This document shows positions 35,458 to 47,409 of a stretch of 64,000 bases of DNA, piece by piece. The stretch spans positions 1,688,465 to 1,752,464 of the forward strand of contig NC_000853.1 in the NCBI RefSeq assembly GCF_000008545.1, given 5' to 3'. Made by a program: the position numbers and the translations under genes. This DNA is from Thermotoga maritima MSB8. GTDB lineage: Bacteria; Thermotogota; Thermotogae; Thermotogales; Thermotogaceae. Within the stretch, counting starts at the first letter, position 1, and the number at the start of each line of letters is the position of its first letter. The notes beneath the pieces are model-generated. The model was not told the origin of the DNA, made no database searches, and saw nothing but the letters and a program-made list of their open reading frames with translations.

Positions 35458-36420
35458 ATGAGATTTTTAAAATTTCTCTTAAAAAGACTTTTGACCATTG
35501 CTATTTCTATGGTAGTTGTTATTGTAATAACATATGTTCTAATGTGGCTTGCCCCTGGAAATTTCTTTGAACTTCAACGCGTACGAGATGCGATAGCGAG
35601 AGTCACAACACCCGACGATCCTGCTTATCAAGCTACCCTGAAAGGTTTTGAAGAGAGATATGGTTTGAATAATCCTCTGTGGAAACAGATCCTTATGTAT
35701 TTAAAAGGAGCTGTGGTTTTCAAATTCGGTCCTTCTTTTTCTGATCCTGCAAGAAACATAGAAGATTTGATAAAGGAGAAATTTCCTATTACTTTCACCC
35801 TTGCCCTTTCAAGCATCCTTTTCGCACTCGTGGTGGGAGTTCCTCTAGGAATCTTAGCAGCTCTCAAAAAAAACACATGGATTGACTATACTGCAATGAC
35901 CGTTTCTGTTATAGGAGTTGCCATCCCATCGTATGTAGTAGCAGTCTTTCTCATACTGATTTTTAGCATCTATTTGGGATGGCTTCCCACTTCCGGATGG
36001 GAAGGAATAAGAACTAAAATCCTTCCAACCATAGCTTTGGCACTCGGTCCACTCGCTTCTGTTGCCAGATTTACAAGAGTCAGTCTTCTAGACACATTGA
36101 ACCAAGACTTCATAAGAACCGCTTATGCAAAAGGTGGCGATGACAGAACGGTAATTATGAAACATGCTCTAAGGCCATCCATGATTCCTCTAGTAACGAT
36201 AGTAGGCCCTCAAATGGCTTATCTCATGGTTGGCACCGTTTGGGTCGAGAACATCTTCAGAATACCAGGTTTGGGACAACTCTTTGCTAATGCAGCAGTC
36301 ACTAGAGACTATCCACTTTTAGTAACTTCCACATTTATACTTGCCCTTACCGTTATGATCATGAACCTTATAGTTGATGTTCTTTATGCAATTCTCGATC
36401 CCAGAATAAAACTGGATTAA
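35458..36420 (+). CDS. ABC transporter permease (DppB/OppB family)
   Basis: 320 aa with six helices and the binding-protein-dependent permease signature (DFIRTAYAKGGDD, the EAA loop contacting the ATPases, about residue 220). First helix FLLKRLLTIAISMVVVIVIT. ATG 35458 with GGGGTGGT upstream is preferred to a longer reading that begins within the previous stop codon and passes through the hairpin. First of two permeases of the transporter. Confidence 0.92.
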   Translation: MRFLKFLLKRLLTIAISMVVVIVITYVLMWLAPGNFFELQRVRDAIARVTTPDDPAYQATLKGFEERYGLNNPLWKQILMYLKGAVVFKFGPSFSDPARNIEDLIKEKFPITFTLALSSILFALVVGVPLGILAALKKNTWIDYTAMTVSVIGVAIPSYVVAVFLILIFSIYLGWLPTSGWEGIRTKILPTIALALGPLASVARFTRVSLLDTLNQDFIRTAYAKGGDDRTVIMKHALRPSMIPLVTIVGPQMAYLMVGTVWVENIFRIPGLGQLFANAAVTRDYPLLVTSTFILALTVMIMNLIVDVLYAILDPRIKLD

Positions 36421-36437
36421 GGAGGTAATAAATCGGC

Positions 36438-37307
36438 ATGTTAAGAAAAAATAAAACGGAATCCATTGGTTACTGGAAAGCCTTCTGGTTAAGATTCAAA
36501 AAAAACAAAATGGCAGTAATAGGGGGAGTTTTTGTTTTAATCCTTATAGCACTTGCAATACTGGCTCCCTATATTGCTCCATATCCTTACGACGAGCCTC
36601 ACTATATCAGGGCTTTCGAGGGACCAAGCAAGGATTTCATATTCGGAACTGACGCATTGGGAAGAGATCTTTTCAGTAGAATTCTGTATAGTTTGAGAAA
36701 CGCATGTATTATAGGTTTCGGTTCTCAATTTGTTGTCCTGATCATAGGAGGCATTCTGGGTGCTGTCGCTGGTTTCAAGGGAGGCTGGATAGACAAATTT
36801 ATTATGAGTATTGTAGATATTATGTTTGCTTTTCCAACTTTTCTCTTCAACGTGATACTGGTTACAGCCTTAGGCAGGGGGCTTTTCACCATCTTCTTAG
36901 CTATAGGATTGACCGGATGGGCGGGAATGGCCCGACTTGTAAGAGGGCAAGTGTTGTATCTGAAGAATAGCGAATTTGTTGAAGCTGCAAAAGCCGCTGG
37001 TGCCAGCACCTTCTATATCATCAGAAAACATATTCTTCCCAATATGATAGGACCCATTCTTGTGAATCTTGCATTCGGAGTACCTGGAGCAATGATGACT
37101 GAAAGTGGTTTAGCAGTGATAGGAATGGGGGTAAGGCCTCCGATGCCGAGCTGGGGAAATCTTATAGGTGAAGGGATCGGGATGATGATGGCGTTCCCTC
37201 ATCTGCTAATATTTCCTGCTGTCACTTTTGCTTTTACCTTGATAAGTTTCACGTTTCTTGCAGATGGCTTAAGAGATGCCTTTAATCCAAGGAGTGAGAT
37301 ATCATGA
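36438..37307 (+). CDS. ABC transporter permease (DppC/OppC family)
   Basis: 289 aa, second transmembrane subunit. N-terminal WLRFKKNKMAVIGGVFVL and the DppC signature GTDALGRDLFSRILYSLRN (about residues 72-90), followed by five more helices and the EAA loop EFVEAAKAAGASTFYII. GGAGG lies 13 nt before the ATG, somewhat far. Overlaps the ATPase gene by 4 nt. Confidence 0.93.
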   Translation: MLRKNKTESIGYWKAFWLRFKKNKMAVIGGVFVLILIALAILAPYIAPYPYDEPHYIRAFEGPSKDFIFGTDALGRDLFSRILYSLRNACIIGFGSQFVVLIIGGILGAVAGFKGGWIDKFIMSIVDIMFAFPTFLFNVILVTALGRGLFTIFLAIGLTGWAGMARLVRGQVLYLKNSEFVEAAKAAGASTFYIIRKHILPNMIGPILVNLAFGVPGAMMTESGLAVIGMGVRPPMPSWGNLIGEGIGMMMAFPHLLIFPAVTFAFTLISFTFLADGLRDAFNPRSEIS

Positions 37308-38278
37308 TGGAACTGCTAAACGTGAATAATCTCAAGGTAGAGTTTCATAGAGTTGAAGGTATTGTCAAAGCAGTGGATGGAATCAGCTACAAATTGAACA
37401 AAGGCGAGAGTCTTGGAATAGTTGGTGAAAGTGGTTCTGGGAAGTCTGTATCAGTCCTTTCTCTTTTGAGATTGATAAATCGGAACGGGCGAATCGTTGA
37501 TGGTGAGGCTATATTCCTAGGAAAAGACCTTTTGAAATTGAATAAAGAAGAATTGAGAAACATAAGAGGGAAAGATATAAGCATCATTTTTCAAAATCCA
37601 ATGACCTCTCTTAATCCAATAATAAGAGTAGGAATTCAAGTAATGGAACCCATCATCTGGCATCGACTTATGAAGAATGAAGAAGCCAGAGAAAGAGCTA
37701 TAGAACTCCTGGAACGTGTTGGAATCCCTGAATCACCAAAAAGATTTCTGAACTATCCGTTCCAATTCTCTGGCGGAATGAGACAAAGAGTAATGATCGC
37801 AATGGCACTTGCATGCCATCCTAAACTCTTAATAGCTGATGAGCCAACAACTGCTTTAGATGTGACTATTCAGGCACAAATAATGGAACTACTTCAGGAA
37901 TTGAAAGAAGAATACGGTATGAGTGTTATATTCATAACACACGATCTTTCTGTGGCAACGAATTTTTGCGATCGAATAATTACAATGTATGCCGGAAAAA
38001 TTGTTGAAGAAGCACCAGTAGAAGAAATTTTAAAAACACCCCTACACCCTTATACCAAGGGTTTGTTGAACTCTACCCTTGAAATAGGCTCCCGCGGAAA
38101 AAAACTGGTACCAATACCGGGAAACCCACCAAACCCCACGAAACATCCTTCTGGTTGTAAATTTCACCCGAGATGTAGTTTTGCAATGGAAATTTGTCAA
38201 AGAGAAGAACCGCCCCTCGTAAATATTTCTGAAAATCATCGTGTTGCATGCCATTTGATCAAGGGGGAATCAAAATGA
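37304..38278 (+). CDS. ABC transporter ATP-binding protein (DppD/OppD type)
   Basis: 324 aa. Walker [10 protein letters not shown]-loop [12 protein letters not shown], signature [16 protein letters not shown], Walker [16 protein letters not shown]-loop ITHDLSV, and a C-terminal oligopeptide/dipeptide transporter domain with [14 protein letters not shown]. Partner of the next gene to form the ATPase heterodimer. Overlaps its neighbours by 4 nt on both sides. Confidence 0.95.
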   Translation: MMELLNVNNLKVEFHRVEGIVKAVDGISYKLNKGESLGIVGESGSGKSVSVLSLLRLINRNGRIVDGEAIFLGKDLLKLNKEELRNIRGKDISIIFQNPMTSLNPIIRVGIQVMEPIIWHRLMKNEEARERAIELLERVGIPESPKRFLNYPFQFSGGMRQRVMIAMALACHPKLLIADEPTTALDVTIQAQIMELLQELKEEYGMSVIFITHDLSVATNFCDRIITMYAGKIVEEAPVEEILKTPLHPYTKGLLNSTLEIGSRGKKLVPIPGNPPNPTKHPSGCKFHPRCSFAMEICQREEPPLVNISENHRVACHLIKGESK

Positions 38279-39234
38279 AGCCTCTTTTACAAACCGTAGA
38301 TTTAAAAAAATATTTTCCTCAGGGGAAAAGAATACTTAAAGCAGTTGATGGAATATCAATAGAAATAAAAGAAGGAGAGACACTTGGGTTGGTCGGTGAA
38401 AGCGGCTGTGGAAAATCGACTCTGGGGAGAACGATTCTCAAACTCCTCAGACCTGATGGCGGTAAGATTTTCTTCGAAGGAAAAGATATAACAAACTTGA
38501 ATGACAAGGAGATGAAACCTTATAGGAAAAAGATGCAAATAATCTTCCAGGATCCTTTAGGATCTTTGAATCCACAGATGACTGTTGGAAGAATTATAGA
38601 AGATCCTCTCATAATTCACAAAATTGGAACGAAAAAAGAGAGGAGAAAACGAGTAGAAGAACTTTTAGATATGGTGGGAATAGGTAGAGAATTCATTAAC
38701 AGTTTTCCACACGAATTTTCCGGAGGGCAGCAGCAAAGAATAGGAATAGCTCGAGCTTTAGCTCTGAATCCGAAATTTATAGTCTGTGACGAGCCAGTAT
38801 CTGCTTTGGACGTTTCGATTCAGGCACAAATAATAGATCTTCTTGAAGAAATACAGCAGAAAATGGGTATCTCATACCTTTTCATTGCACACAATCTTGC
38901 AGTAGTCGAACATATAAGCCATAAAGTAGCTGTTATGTATCTCGGGAAAATTGTTGAGTATGGAGATGTAGATAAAATCTTCTTAAATCCAATTCATCCG
39001 TACACTCGAGCACTTTTGAAGAGCGTTCCTAAGATTCCATGGGACGGTCAAAAACAAAGATTTTATTCATTGAAAGGTGAACTTCCTTCTCCAATTGATC
39101 TTCCTAAAGGATGCAGATTCCAAACTAGATGTACAGAAAAAAAGGCAATCTGCTTTGAAAAAGAACCTGAACTCACAGAAGTGGAAAAAAATCATTTTGT
39201 GTCTTGTCATTTAGTCAGAAGCTATAGGGGGTGA
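38275..39234 (+). CDS. ABC transporter ATP-binding protein (DppF/OppF type)
   Basis: 319 aa. Walker A GESGCGKS, IIFQDPLGSLNP, FSGGQQQRIGIARALA, VCDEPVSALDVS, IAHNLAVVEH, and the C-terminal CRFQTRCTEKKAIC cysteine-rich tail. ATG 38275 with AGGGGGAATC upstream is chosen; it overlaps the previous stop as ATGA. Second ATPase of the transporter. Confidence 0.95.
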   Translation: MKPLLQTVDLKKYFPQGKRILKAVDGISIEIKEGETLGLVGESGCGKSTLGRTILKLLRPDGGKIFFEGKDITNLNDKEMKPYRKKMQIIFQDPLGSLNPQMTVGRIIEDPLIIHKIGTKKERRKRVEELLDMVGIGREFINSFPHEFSGGQQQRIGIARALALNPKFIVCDEPVSALDVSIQAQIIDLLEEIQQKMGISYLFIAHNLAVVEHISHKVAVMYLGKIVEYGDVDKIFLNPIHPYTRALLKSVPKIPWDGQKQRFYSLKGELPSPIDLPKGCRFQTRCTEKKAICFEKEPELTEVEKNHFVSCHLVRSYRG

Positions 39235-39239
39235 TTTTC

Positions 39240-40247
39240 TTGAAAAATTTTTTATTGTTTTTGCTTATGATCTTGATAATGGGAGGTATTGTTATGGGTG
39301 TTGATCCTTTTGAAAGGAACAAAATATTGGGAAGAGGCATTAATATAGGAAATGCGCTTGAAGCACCAAATGAGGGAGACTGGGGAGTGGTGATAAAAGA
39401 TGAGTTCTTCGACATTATAAAAGAAGCCGGTTTCTCTCATGTTCGAATTCCAATAAGATGGAGTACGCACGCTTACGCGTTTCCTCCTTATAAAATCATG
39501 GATCGCTTCTTCAAAAGAGTGGATGAAGTGATAAACGGAGCCCTGAAAAGAGGACTGGCTGTTGTTATAAATATTCATCACTACGAGGAGTTAATGAATG
39601 ATCCAGAAGAACACAAGGAAAGATTTCTTGCTCTTTGGAAACAAATTGCTGATCGTTATAAAGACTATCCCGAAACTCTATTTTTTGAAATTCTGAATGA
39701 ACCTCACGGAAATCTTACTCCGGAAAAATGGAATGAACTGCTTGAGGAAGCTCTAAAAGTTATAAGATCAATTGACAAAAAGCACACTATAATTATAGGC
39801 ACAGCTGAATGGGGGGGTATATCTGCCCTTGAAAAACTGTCTGTCCCAAAATGGGAAAAAAATTCTATAGTTACAATTCACTACTACAATCCTTTCGAAT
39901 TTACCCATCAAGGAGCTGAGTGGGTGGAAGGATCTGAGAAATGGTTGGGAAGAAAGTGGGGATCTCCAGATGATCAGAAACATTTGATAGAAGAATTCAA
40001 TTTTATAGAAGAATGGTCAAAAAAGAACAAAAGACCAATTTACATAGGTGAGTTTGGTGCCTACAGAAAAGCTGACCTTGAATCAAGAATAAAATGGACC
40101 TCCTTTGTCGTTCGCGAAATGGAGAAAAGGAGATGGAGCTGGGCATACTGGGAATTTTGTTCCGGTTTTGGTGTTTATGATACTCTGAGAAAAACCTGGA
40201 ATAAAGATCTTTTAGAAGCTTTAATAGGAGGAGATAGCATTGAATAA
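39240..40247 (+). CDS. cel5A: GH5 endo-beta-glucanase/mannanase, Cel5A type, with a possible alternative start
   Basis: GH5 barrel enzyme cleaving beta-1,4-glucans and mannans. Acid/base Glu in FEILNEPHG, nucleophile Glu in IGEFGAY, plus GRGINIGNALEAP and HVRIPIRWS. From TTG 39240 (GGGGGTGA about 6 nt upstream) the product is 335 aa with an N-terminal hydrophobic stretch MKNFLLFLLMILIMGGIV. A second in-frame start, ATG 39294, has its own GGGAGGT 7 nt upstream and yields the 317-aa form known for T. maritima Cel5A. Overlaps the next gene by 8 nt. AT-rich codon use. Confidence 0.93.
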   Translation: MKNFLLFLLMILIMGGIVMGVDPFERNKILGRGINIGNALEAPNEGDWGVVIKDEFFDIIKEAGFSHVRIPIRWSTHAYAFPPYKIMDRFFKRVDEVINGALKRGLAVVINIHHYEELMNDPEEHKERFLALWKQIADRYKDYPETLFFEILNEPHGNLTPEKWNELLEEALKVIRSIDKKHTIIIGTAEWGGISALEKLSVPKWEKNSIVTIHYYNPFEFTHQGAEWVEGSEKWLGRKWGSPDDQKHLIEEFNFIEEWSKKNKRPIYIGEFGAYRKADLESRIKWTSFVVREMEKRRWSWAYWEFCSGFGVYDTLRKTWNKDLLEALIGGDSIE

Positions 40248-41229
40248 CACCATTCCAAGATGGCGTGGTTTCAACCTTCTGGAGGCCTTTTCCATTAAAA
40301 GTACAGGAAATTTTAAAGAGGAAGATTTTTTGTGGATGGCTCAGTGGGACTTTAATTTTGTTAGAATCCCTATGTGTCATCTTCTCTGGTCAGACCGGGG
40401 CAACCCATTTATTATCAGAGAAGATTTTTTTGAGAAAATCGATCGTGTAATTTTCTGGGGAGAGAAATATGGAATACATATATGTATTTCTCTTCACAGG
40501 GCACCTGGCTATTCTGTTAACAAGGAAGTAGAAGAGAAAACCAATCTGTGGAAAGATGAAACAGCTCAAGAAGCGTTCATTCATCACTGGTCTTTTATCG
40601 CACGTCGTTACAAAGGAATTTCTTCCACACACCTGAGTTTTAACTTAATAAATGAGCCTCCATTTCCTGATCCACAAATCATGAGTGTTGAAGATCACAA
40701 CTCTCTTATCAAGAGAACTATTACAGAAATTCGAAAAATAGATCCCGAAAGATTAATTATAATAGATGGATTAGGCTATGGGAATATTCCAGTGGATGAT
40801 TTAACAATTGAGAATACAGTGCAATCATGCAGAGGGTACATTCCCTTCAGTGTTACTCATTACAAAGCGGAATGGGTGGATAGTAAGGACTTTCCTGTTC
40901 CTGAGTGGCCAAATGGATGGCATTTTGGGGAATACTGGAACAGAGAAAAGTTATTGGAACATTATTTAACGTGGATAAAACTCAGACAAAAAGGAATAGA
41001 AGTATTCTGTGGAGAAATGGGAGCTTACAACAAAACACCTCACGATGTGGTTTTAAAATGGCTTGAAGATCTTTTAGAAATTTTTAAAACTTTGAACATA
41101 GGGTTTGCCTTATGGAATTTTAGAGGTCCTTTTGGTATTTTAGATTCGGAAAGGAAAGACGTTGAATACGAAGAATGGTATGGACATAAACTGGATAGGA
41201 AAATGTTGGAACTATTGAGAAAATATTAG
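40240..41229 (+). CDS. cel5B: GH5 glycoside hydrolase, Cel5B type
   Basis: 329 aa, GH5 family, distantly related to the preceding Cel5A. N-terminal PRWRGFNLLEAF, acid/base Glu in NLINEPPFP, nucleophile Glu in FCGEMGAYN. No signal peptide, so presumably cytoplasmic and acting on imported oligosaccharides. TTG start with GGAGGAGAT 7 nt upstream. Last gene of the transporter operon; no terminator was found after it before the uvrB fragment. Confidence 0.9.
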   Translation: MNNTIPRWRGFNLLEAFSIKSTGNFKEEDFLWMAQWDFNFVRIPMCHLLWSDRGNPFIIREDFFEKIDRVIFWGEKYGIHICISLHRAPGYSVNKEVEEKTNLWKDETAQEAFIHHWSFIARRYKGISSTHLSFNLINEPPFPDPQIMSVEDHNSLIKRTITEIRKIDPERLIIIDGLGYGNIPVDDLTIENTVQSCRGYIPFSVTHYKAEWVDSKDFPVPEWPNGWHFGEYWNREKLLEHYLTWIKLRQKGIEVFCGEMGAYNKTPHDVVLKWLEDLLEIFKTLNIGFALWNFRGPFGILDSERKDVEYEEWYGHKLDRKMLELLRKY

Positions 41230-41273
41230 CAAGTTATGCCTTAAGACGAGGAAACGTAATCAAGCAATCTGAA

Positions 41274-41526
41274 GAGTGATACCGTGTTTTCTATTGTACT
41301 CGAGCTGAATTCTCCTTCTTCTGTTCGTTTCTTCGATGGCTCTCTTCATCGCGTTTGTTATCCTGTCGGCGTACATGATGACCTTCCCGTTGACGTTCCT
41401 TGCGGTTCTCCCTATAATCTGGATGAGCGTTGTTTCAGATCGCAGGAAGCCTTCCACGTCCGCGTCCATGATCGCCACCGGTGACACCTCGAGAAGATCG
41501 AGACCCTCCCTCAGAAGGTTCACACC
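41274..41526 (-). pseudogene. Duplicated internal fragment of uvrB
   Basis: 253 bp that match 48357-48609 inside uvrB with only three mismatches by eye, in the same orientation, 7083 bp apart. The piece covers UvrB residues 497-581 (helicase motifs [14 protein letters not shown]). Two of the three differences change amino acids (Pro to Leu, Leu to Pro), as expected without selection. An open frame of 99 codons remains (41260-41559) but lacks a good ribosome-binding site. It has no ends of the gene and no partner domains. Confidence 0.93.
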
Positions 41527-41560
41527 CCTGTAATTAACCTGCTTTTCTTCTTCTCTCAAA

Positions 41561-41648
41561 ATGTTGACAAATTTTGATCTTGATGTTTCTGTATGGTAAT
41601 ATTCTTATGGAACATTACATAAAACTTTGTGTAATCTTTTGTCAACAT
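41561..41648. promoter_or_regulatory. Inverted repeat flanking the buk promoter
   Basis: ATGTTGACAAA at 41561-41571 and its perfect reverse complement TTTGTCAACAT at 41638-41648 enclose 66 bp. A promoter lies between: TTGATC at 41574-41579, 17-bp spacer, extended -10 TGGTAATAT ending at 41602. A smaller nested repeat, ATTACA-N10-TGTAAT, is at 41614-41635 in the leader. The arrangement suggests paired operator sites for one regulator. Confidence 0.55.
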
Positions 41649-41661
41649 AAGAGGTGATCGG

Positions 41662-42731
41662 ATGTACAGAATCCTCGTGATAAATCCAGGTTCCTCCTCC
41701 ACAAAAGTAGCAGTTTTCGAAGATGAAAAAAAGATCGCTGAAAAGAACGTCTCCCACAGCGTTGAAGAGCTGAAGAAATTCAAAAGGTCTATGGATCAGG
41801 AACCTTTGAGAAGAAAAGCGGTGGAAGACTTCATAGACGAGGTCGGCTACAGGATAGAAGACTTCAGCGCGATCGCTGCCAGAGGTGGTGTACTCGAGCC
41901 GGTTCCGGGGGGAACTTATGTTGTAAATGAATACATGGTGGATTACCTCATCAATCGTTCTCCCGTTGATCATGTATCCAATCTGGCAGCCGTAATCGGC
42001 TACAAACTGGGAAAACCCCACGGGATACCCTGTTTTGTGGTAGATCCGGTTTCAGTGGATGAGATGTGTGATGAGGCGCGTTTCTCTGGCATCCCTGAAA
42101 TCGAAAGAAAAAGCTATTCTCACGCTCTGAACATCAAAGCGGTATTGAGAAAGGTTTCCAGAGAGATGGGCAAAACACCAGAAGAAGTGAAGATCGTAGT
42201 GGCACATCTTGGAAGCGGAATCTCTGTTTGTGCCTGTAAAAACGGAAAGATAATAGACGTGAACAACGCCAACGACGAAGGACCCTTCAGTATAGAGCGA
42301 ACGGGAGAGCTTCCCGTTGGAGACGTTGTGAAGACGGCCTACTCCAGTAAACACTCAGCCGCCGAACTGAAAGAAGAATTCACCAGAAAAGGAGGGCTCC
42401 TGGCGTACCTTGGAACAAAGAACCTCAAGAAAGCCCTCGATAGTATGGAAACCTCGAGGAAAGCGAAACTGGTCGTTGAAGCCATGGCCTATCAGATCGC
42501 TAAAGAAATCGGTGGAATGTGCGCTGTCCTTGGAGAAAAACCCGACGCCATAGTGATAACGGGTGGTATGGCCCACGAAATCAGATTCGTCCGGATGATC
42601 ACAGATTACATCGAAAAGTTCGGAAAAGTAGAGGTGATTCCAGGAGAGCTGGAAATGGAAGCCCTCGCGCTCGGTGTTTTGAGGGTGCTCAGAGGAGAGG
42701 AAAAAGCGATGGACTATCGGAGTGTGGTCGA

Positions 42732-42735
<4 letters not shown>
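41662..42735 (+). CDS. buk: Butyrate kinase (first copy)
   Basis: 357 aa of the ASKHA acetate/butyrate kinase fold: N-terminal ILVINPGSSSTKVAVF, ARGGVLEPVPGGTYVVN, VAHLGSGISVCACKNGKIIDVNN, GGLLAYLGTK, and ITGGMAHE. Converts acyl phosphate plus ADP to acid plus ATP (or the reverse). GAGGTGAT precedes the ATG. It overlaps ptb by 4 nt and heads a seven-gene run. Buk enzymes often accept branched chains such as isobutyrate. Confidence 0.94.
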
Positions 42736-45366
<2,631 letters not shown>

Positions 45367-45370
<4 letters not shown>

Positions 45371-45600
45371 GAGGCTACATAACGATCGATTCAGAAAGGT
45401 GCAAGGGTTGCGGTCTATGCATCTCCGTGTGTCCTGCAAAGGTGATCGAGTTCTCCCACAGATACAACTCGAAAGGCTATCACCCCGCGGTGTACAGGGG
45501 AGATGACTGCATAGCCTGCGGTTTCTGTTATCTCACGTGCCCGGATGTTTGTATAACCGTGTTCAGAGAGGTTCAGAAGAAAACCAACGTAAAGGTTTGA
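45367..45600 (+). CDS. 2x[4Fe-4S] ferredoxin subunit of 2-oxoacid:ferredoxin oxidoreductase (delta)
   Basis: 77 aa with two CxxCxxCxxxC/P motifs: CKGCGLCISVCP and CIACGFCYLTCP. In this context it is the ferredoxin-like delta subunit that passes electrons from the thiamine site to external ferredoxin. Overlaps the ATPase gene by 4 nt. Confidence 0.92.
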
Positions 45601-45612
45601 GGAGTGGTGCTT

Positions 45613-46674
45613 ATGAAAAAACTCATGATGAAAGGAAACGAAGCGATAGCGGAATCTGCGATAAGAGCGGGTTGCAGATTGTACTTTGCTTATCCAATCA
45701 CTCCCCAGAGCGAAATAGCAGAATACATGGCAAGAAGACTTCCTGAAGTAGGAGGTGTTTTCCTTCAGACCGAAAGTGAAATAGCAACGGTCAACATGGT
45801 TTATGGAGCCGCTTGCACCGGAAAACGTGTTATGACATCGACATCGTCTCCTGGTTTCAGCCTGATGCAGGAGGGGATCTCCTACATTGCAGGCGCAGAA
45901 CTTCCCTGCGTTTTCGTCGACGTGGTGCGTGGAGGTCCCGGACTTGGAAACATCCAGCCTTCTCAGGGTGATTATTTTCAAGCCGTGAAAGGAGGAGGCC
46001 ACGGGGATTACAGACTGATCGTTCTTGCACCATCAACACTTCAGGAAGCCGTGGATCTGACCCAGCTGGCTTTTGATCTCGCTGACAGATACAGAAATCC
46101 CGTTCTCATACTGGCGGATGGAATGATCGGCCAGATGATGGAACCTGTTGAGCTGCCGGAGATGAGAGATTTGTCCACCCTTCCAGATCATTCGGATTGG
46201 GCACTTCGAGGTGCCAGAAACAGAGAGCCGCACAGAATAGCCGCTTTCAACATAGATCCTGTCGGTCTTGAGAAAATGAACAAGCGCTTACAGGAAAAGT
46301 ACAGGCTGATAGAAGCGTCAGAACAGCGATGGGAAGAGTACAGAGTGGATGGTGCAGAGTATCTGATGGTTGGCTACGGTACGATGGGAAGAATCCTCAA
46401 GAGCGTTGTGGACTCTCTGAGAGAAGAAGGAATACCGGCTGGCCTGTTCAGACCTGTGACACTCTGGCCTTTCCCGAAAAGAAGGCTCAAAGAACTGGCC
46501 AAAAAAGTGCAACTCATCTTCGTTGTGGAAATGAGTTCCGGACAGATGGTCGAAGACGTTCAGATTTCGGTAGAAGGGAAAGTGCCGGTACACTTCTACG
46601 GACGCATGGGAGGAGTTGTTCCAACACCCGAAGAAATACTGTTTGCTTTCAAGGAGGTGAGGAAATGGAAGTGA
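45613..46674 (+). CDS. 2-oxoacid:ferredoxin oxidoreductase, alpha subunit (VorB/KorA-like)
   Basis: 353 aa: [60 protein letters not shown], and a C-terminal domain II ([11 protein letters not shown]). The YPITPQSE motif marks the pyrimidine-binding subunit. With beta and gamma it oxidatively decarboxylates 2-oxoacids to acyl-CoA. ATG 45613 with GAGGAG 8 nt upstream is preferred to GTG 45604/45607 inside that site. Overlaps the beta gene by 10 nt. Confidence 0.9.
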   Translation: MKKLMMKGNEAIAESAIRAGCRLYFAYPITPQSEIAEYMARRLPEVGGVFLQTESEIATVNMVYGAACTGKRVMTSTSSPGFSLMQEGISYIAGAELPCVFVDVVRGGPGLGNIQPSQGDYFQAVKGGGHGDYRLIVLAPSTLQEAVDLTQLAFDLADRYRNPVLILADGMIGQMMEPVELPEMRDLSTLPDHSDWALRGARNREPHRIAAFNIDPVGLEKMNKRLQEKYRLIEASEQRWEEYRVDGAEYLMVGYGTMGRILKSVVDSLREEGIPAGLFRPVTLWPFPKRRLKELAKKVQLIFVVEMSSGQMVEDVQISVEGKVPVHFYGRMGGVVPTPEEILFAFKEVRKWK

Positions 46675-47408
46675 TATTCAAAAGACCGAAAGCCTTGAGT
46701 GATAGAGAATTCACTTACTGTCCAGGATGCCACCATGGAATAATACACAGGCTGATAGCAGAAGTGATAGATGAGCTGGACATTCAGGAAAAAACCATAA
46801 TGGTTGCCCCCGTCGGATGCTCTGTTTTCGCTTACGAGTTTTTCGATGTGGATGGGACGGTAGCCCCGCACGGAAGAGCACTCGCAGTGGCAACCGGTAT
46901 AAAAAGAGCACTCCCGGACATGATAGTCTTCACCTATCAGGGAGATGGGGATCTCGCGGCCATCGGAATCGCAGAGACAATCCACGCGGCGAACCGAGGA
47001 GAAAAATTGACAACGATATTTGTCAACAACGCGGTGTACGGTATGACGGGTGGACAGATGGCACCCACCACCCTTTTGGGGCAGAAAACCACCACGACCC
47101 CATACGGTAGAACCGCAGCAAATGACGGATATCCTCTTCACGTTTCTGAAGCTCTGAGTACGATCGATGGAGTCGCTTACCTTGAACGTACAACGGTGAG
47201 TACCACAAAGGATATTCTGAACACAAAAAAAGCCATAAAGAAAGCTTTCCTCGCACAGATAAAGGGATTGGGATTCGGAATGGTGGAAGTGCTCAGCACC
47301 TGCCCTACAAACTGGGGGATGAGTCCAGTGGAAGCTCAAAACTGGCTTCTAGAGAACATGGTAAAGGAATTTCCTCCGAAAGTTTTTGTTGACAAGGTGG
47401 GCGATTGA
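46665..47408 (+). CDS. 2-oxoacid:ferredoxin oxidoreductase, beta subunit (TPP-binding)
   Basis: 247 aa: [15 protein letters not shown] (first Cys pair of the cluster/TPP region), [23 protein letters not shown], the thiamine-diphosphate motif [19 protein letters not shown] ending in [25 protein letters not shown] precedes the ATG. The sequence type, and neighbouring buk/ptb, favour branched-chain (VOR) or general 2-oxoacid substrates over pyruvate. Confidence 0.92.
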   Translation: MEVIFKRPKALSDREFTYCPGCHHGIIHRLIAEVIDELDIQEKTIMVAPVGCSVFAYEFFDVDGTVAPHGRALAVATGIKRALPDMIVFTYQGDGDLAAIGIAETIHAANRGEKLTTIFVNNAVYGMTGGQMAPTTLLGQKTTTTPYGRTAANDGYPLHVSEALSTIDGVAYLERTTVSTTKDILNTKKAIKKAFLAQIKGLGFGMVEVLSTCPTNWGMSPVEAQNWLLENMVKEFPPKVFVDKVGD

Positions 47409-47409
47409 T

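Noticed and set aside
41260-41559. 99-codon gene of its own at the uvrB fragment
   Set aside because: It is only an interior slice of UvrB with unrelated ends and no ribosome-binding site.
41584-41602. TTGACA at 41564 as the -35 of the buk promoter
   Set aside because: No -10 match occurs at 16-18 bp; TTGATC at 41574 with TAATAT fits better.
42519-42731. Longer reading of ptb into buk
   Set aside because: The extension lies in buk in another frame and has no ribosome-binding site; the ATGA junction at 42732 is convincing.
46329-46664. Longer reading of the oxidoreductase beta subunit
   Set aside because: It overlaps the alpha gene almost fully; the ribosome-binding site and family start support ATG 46665.
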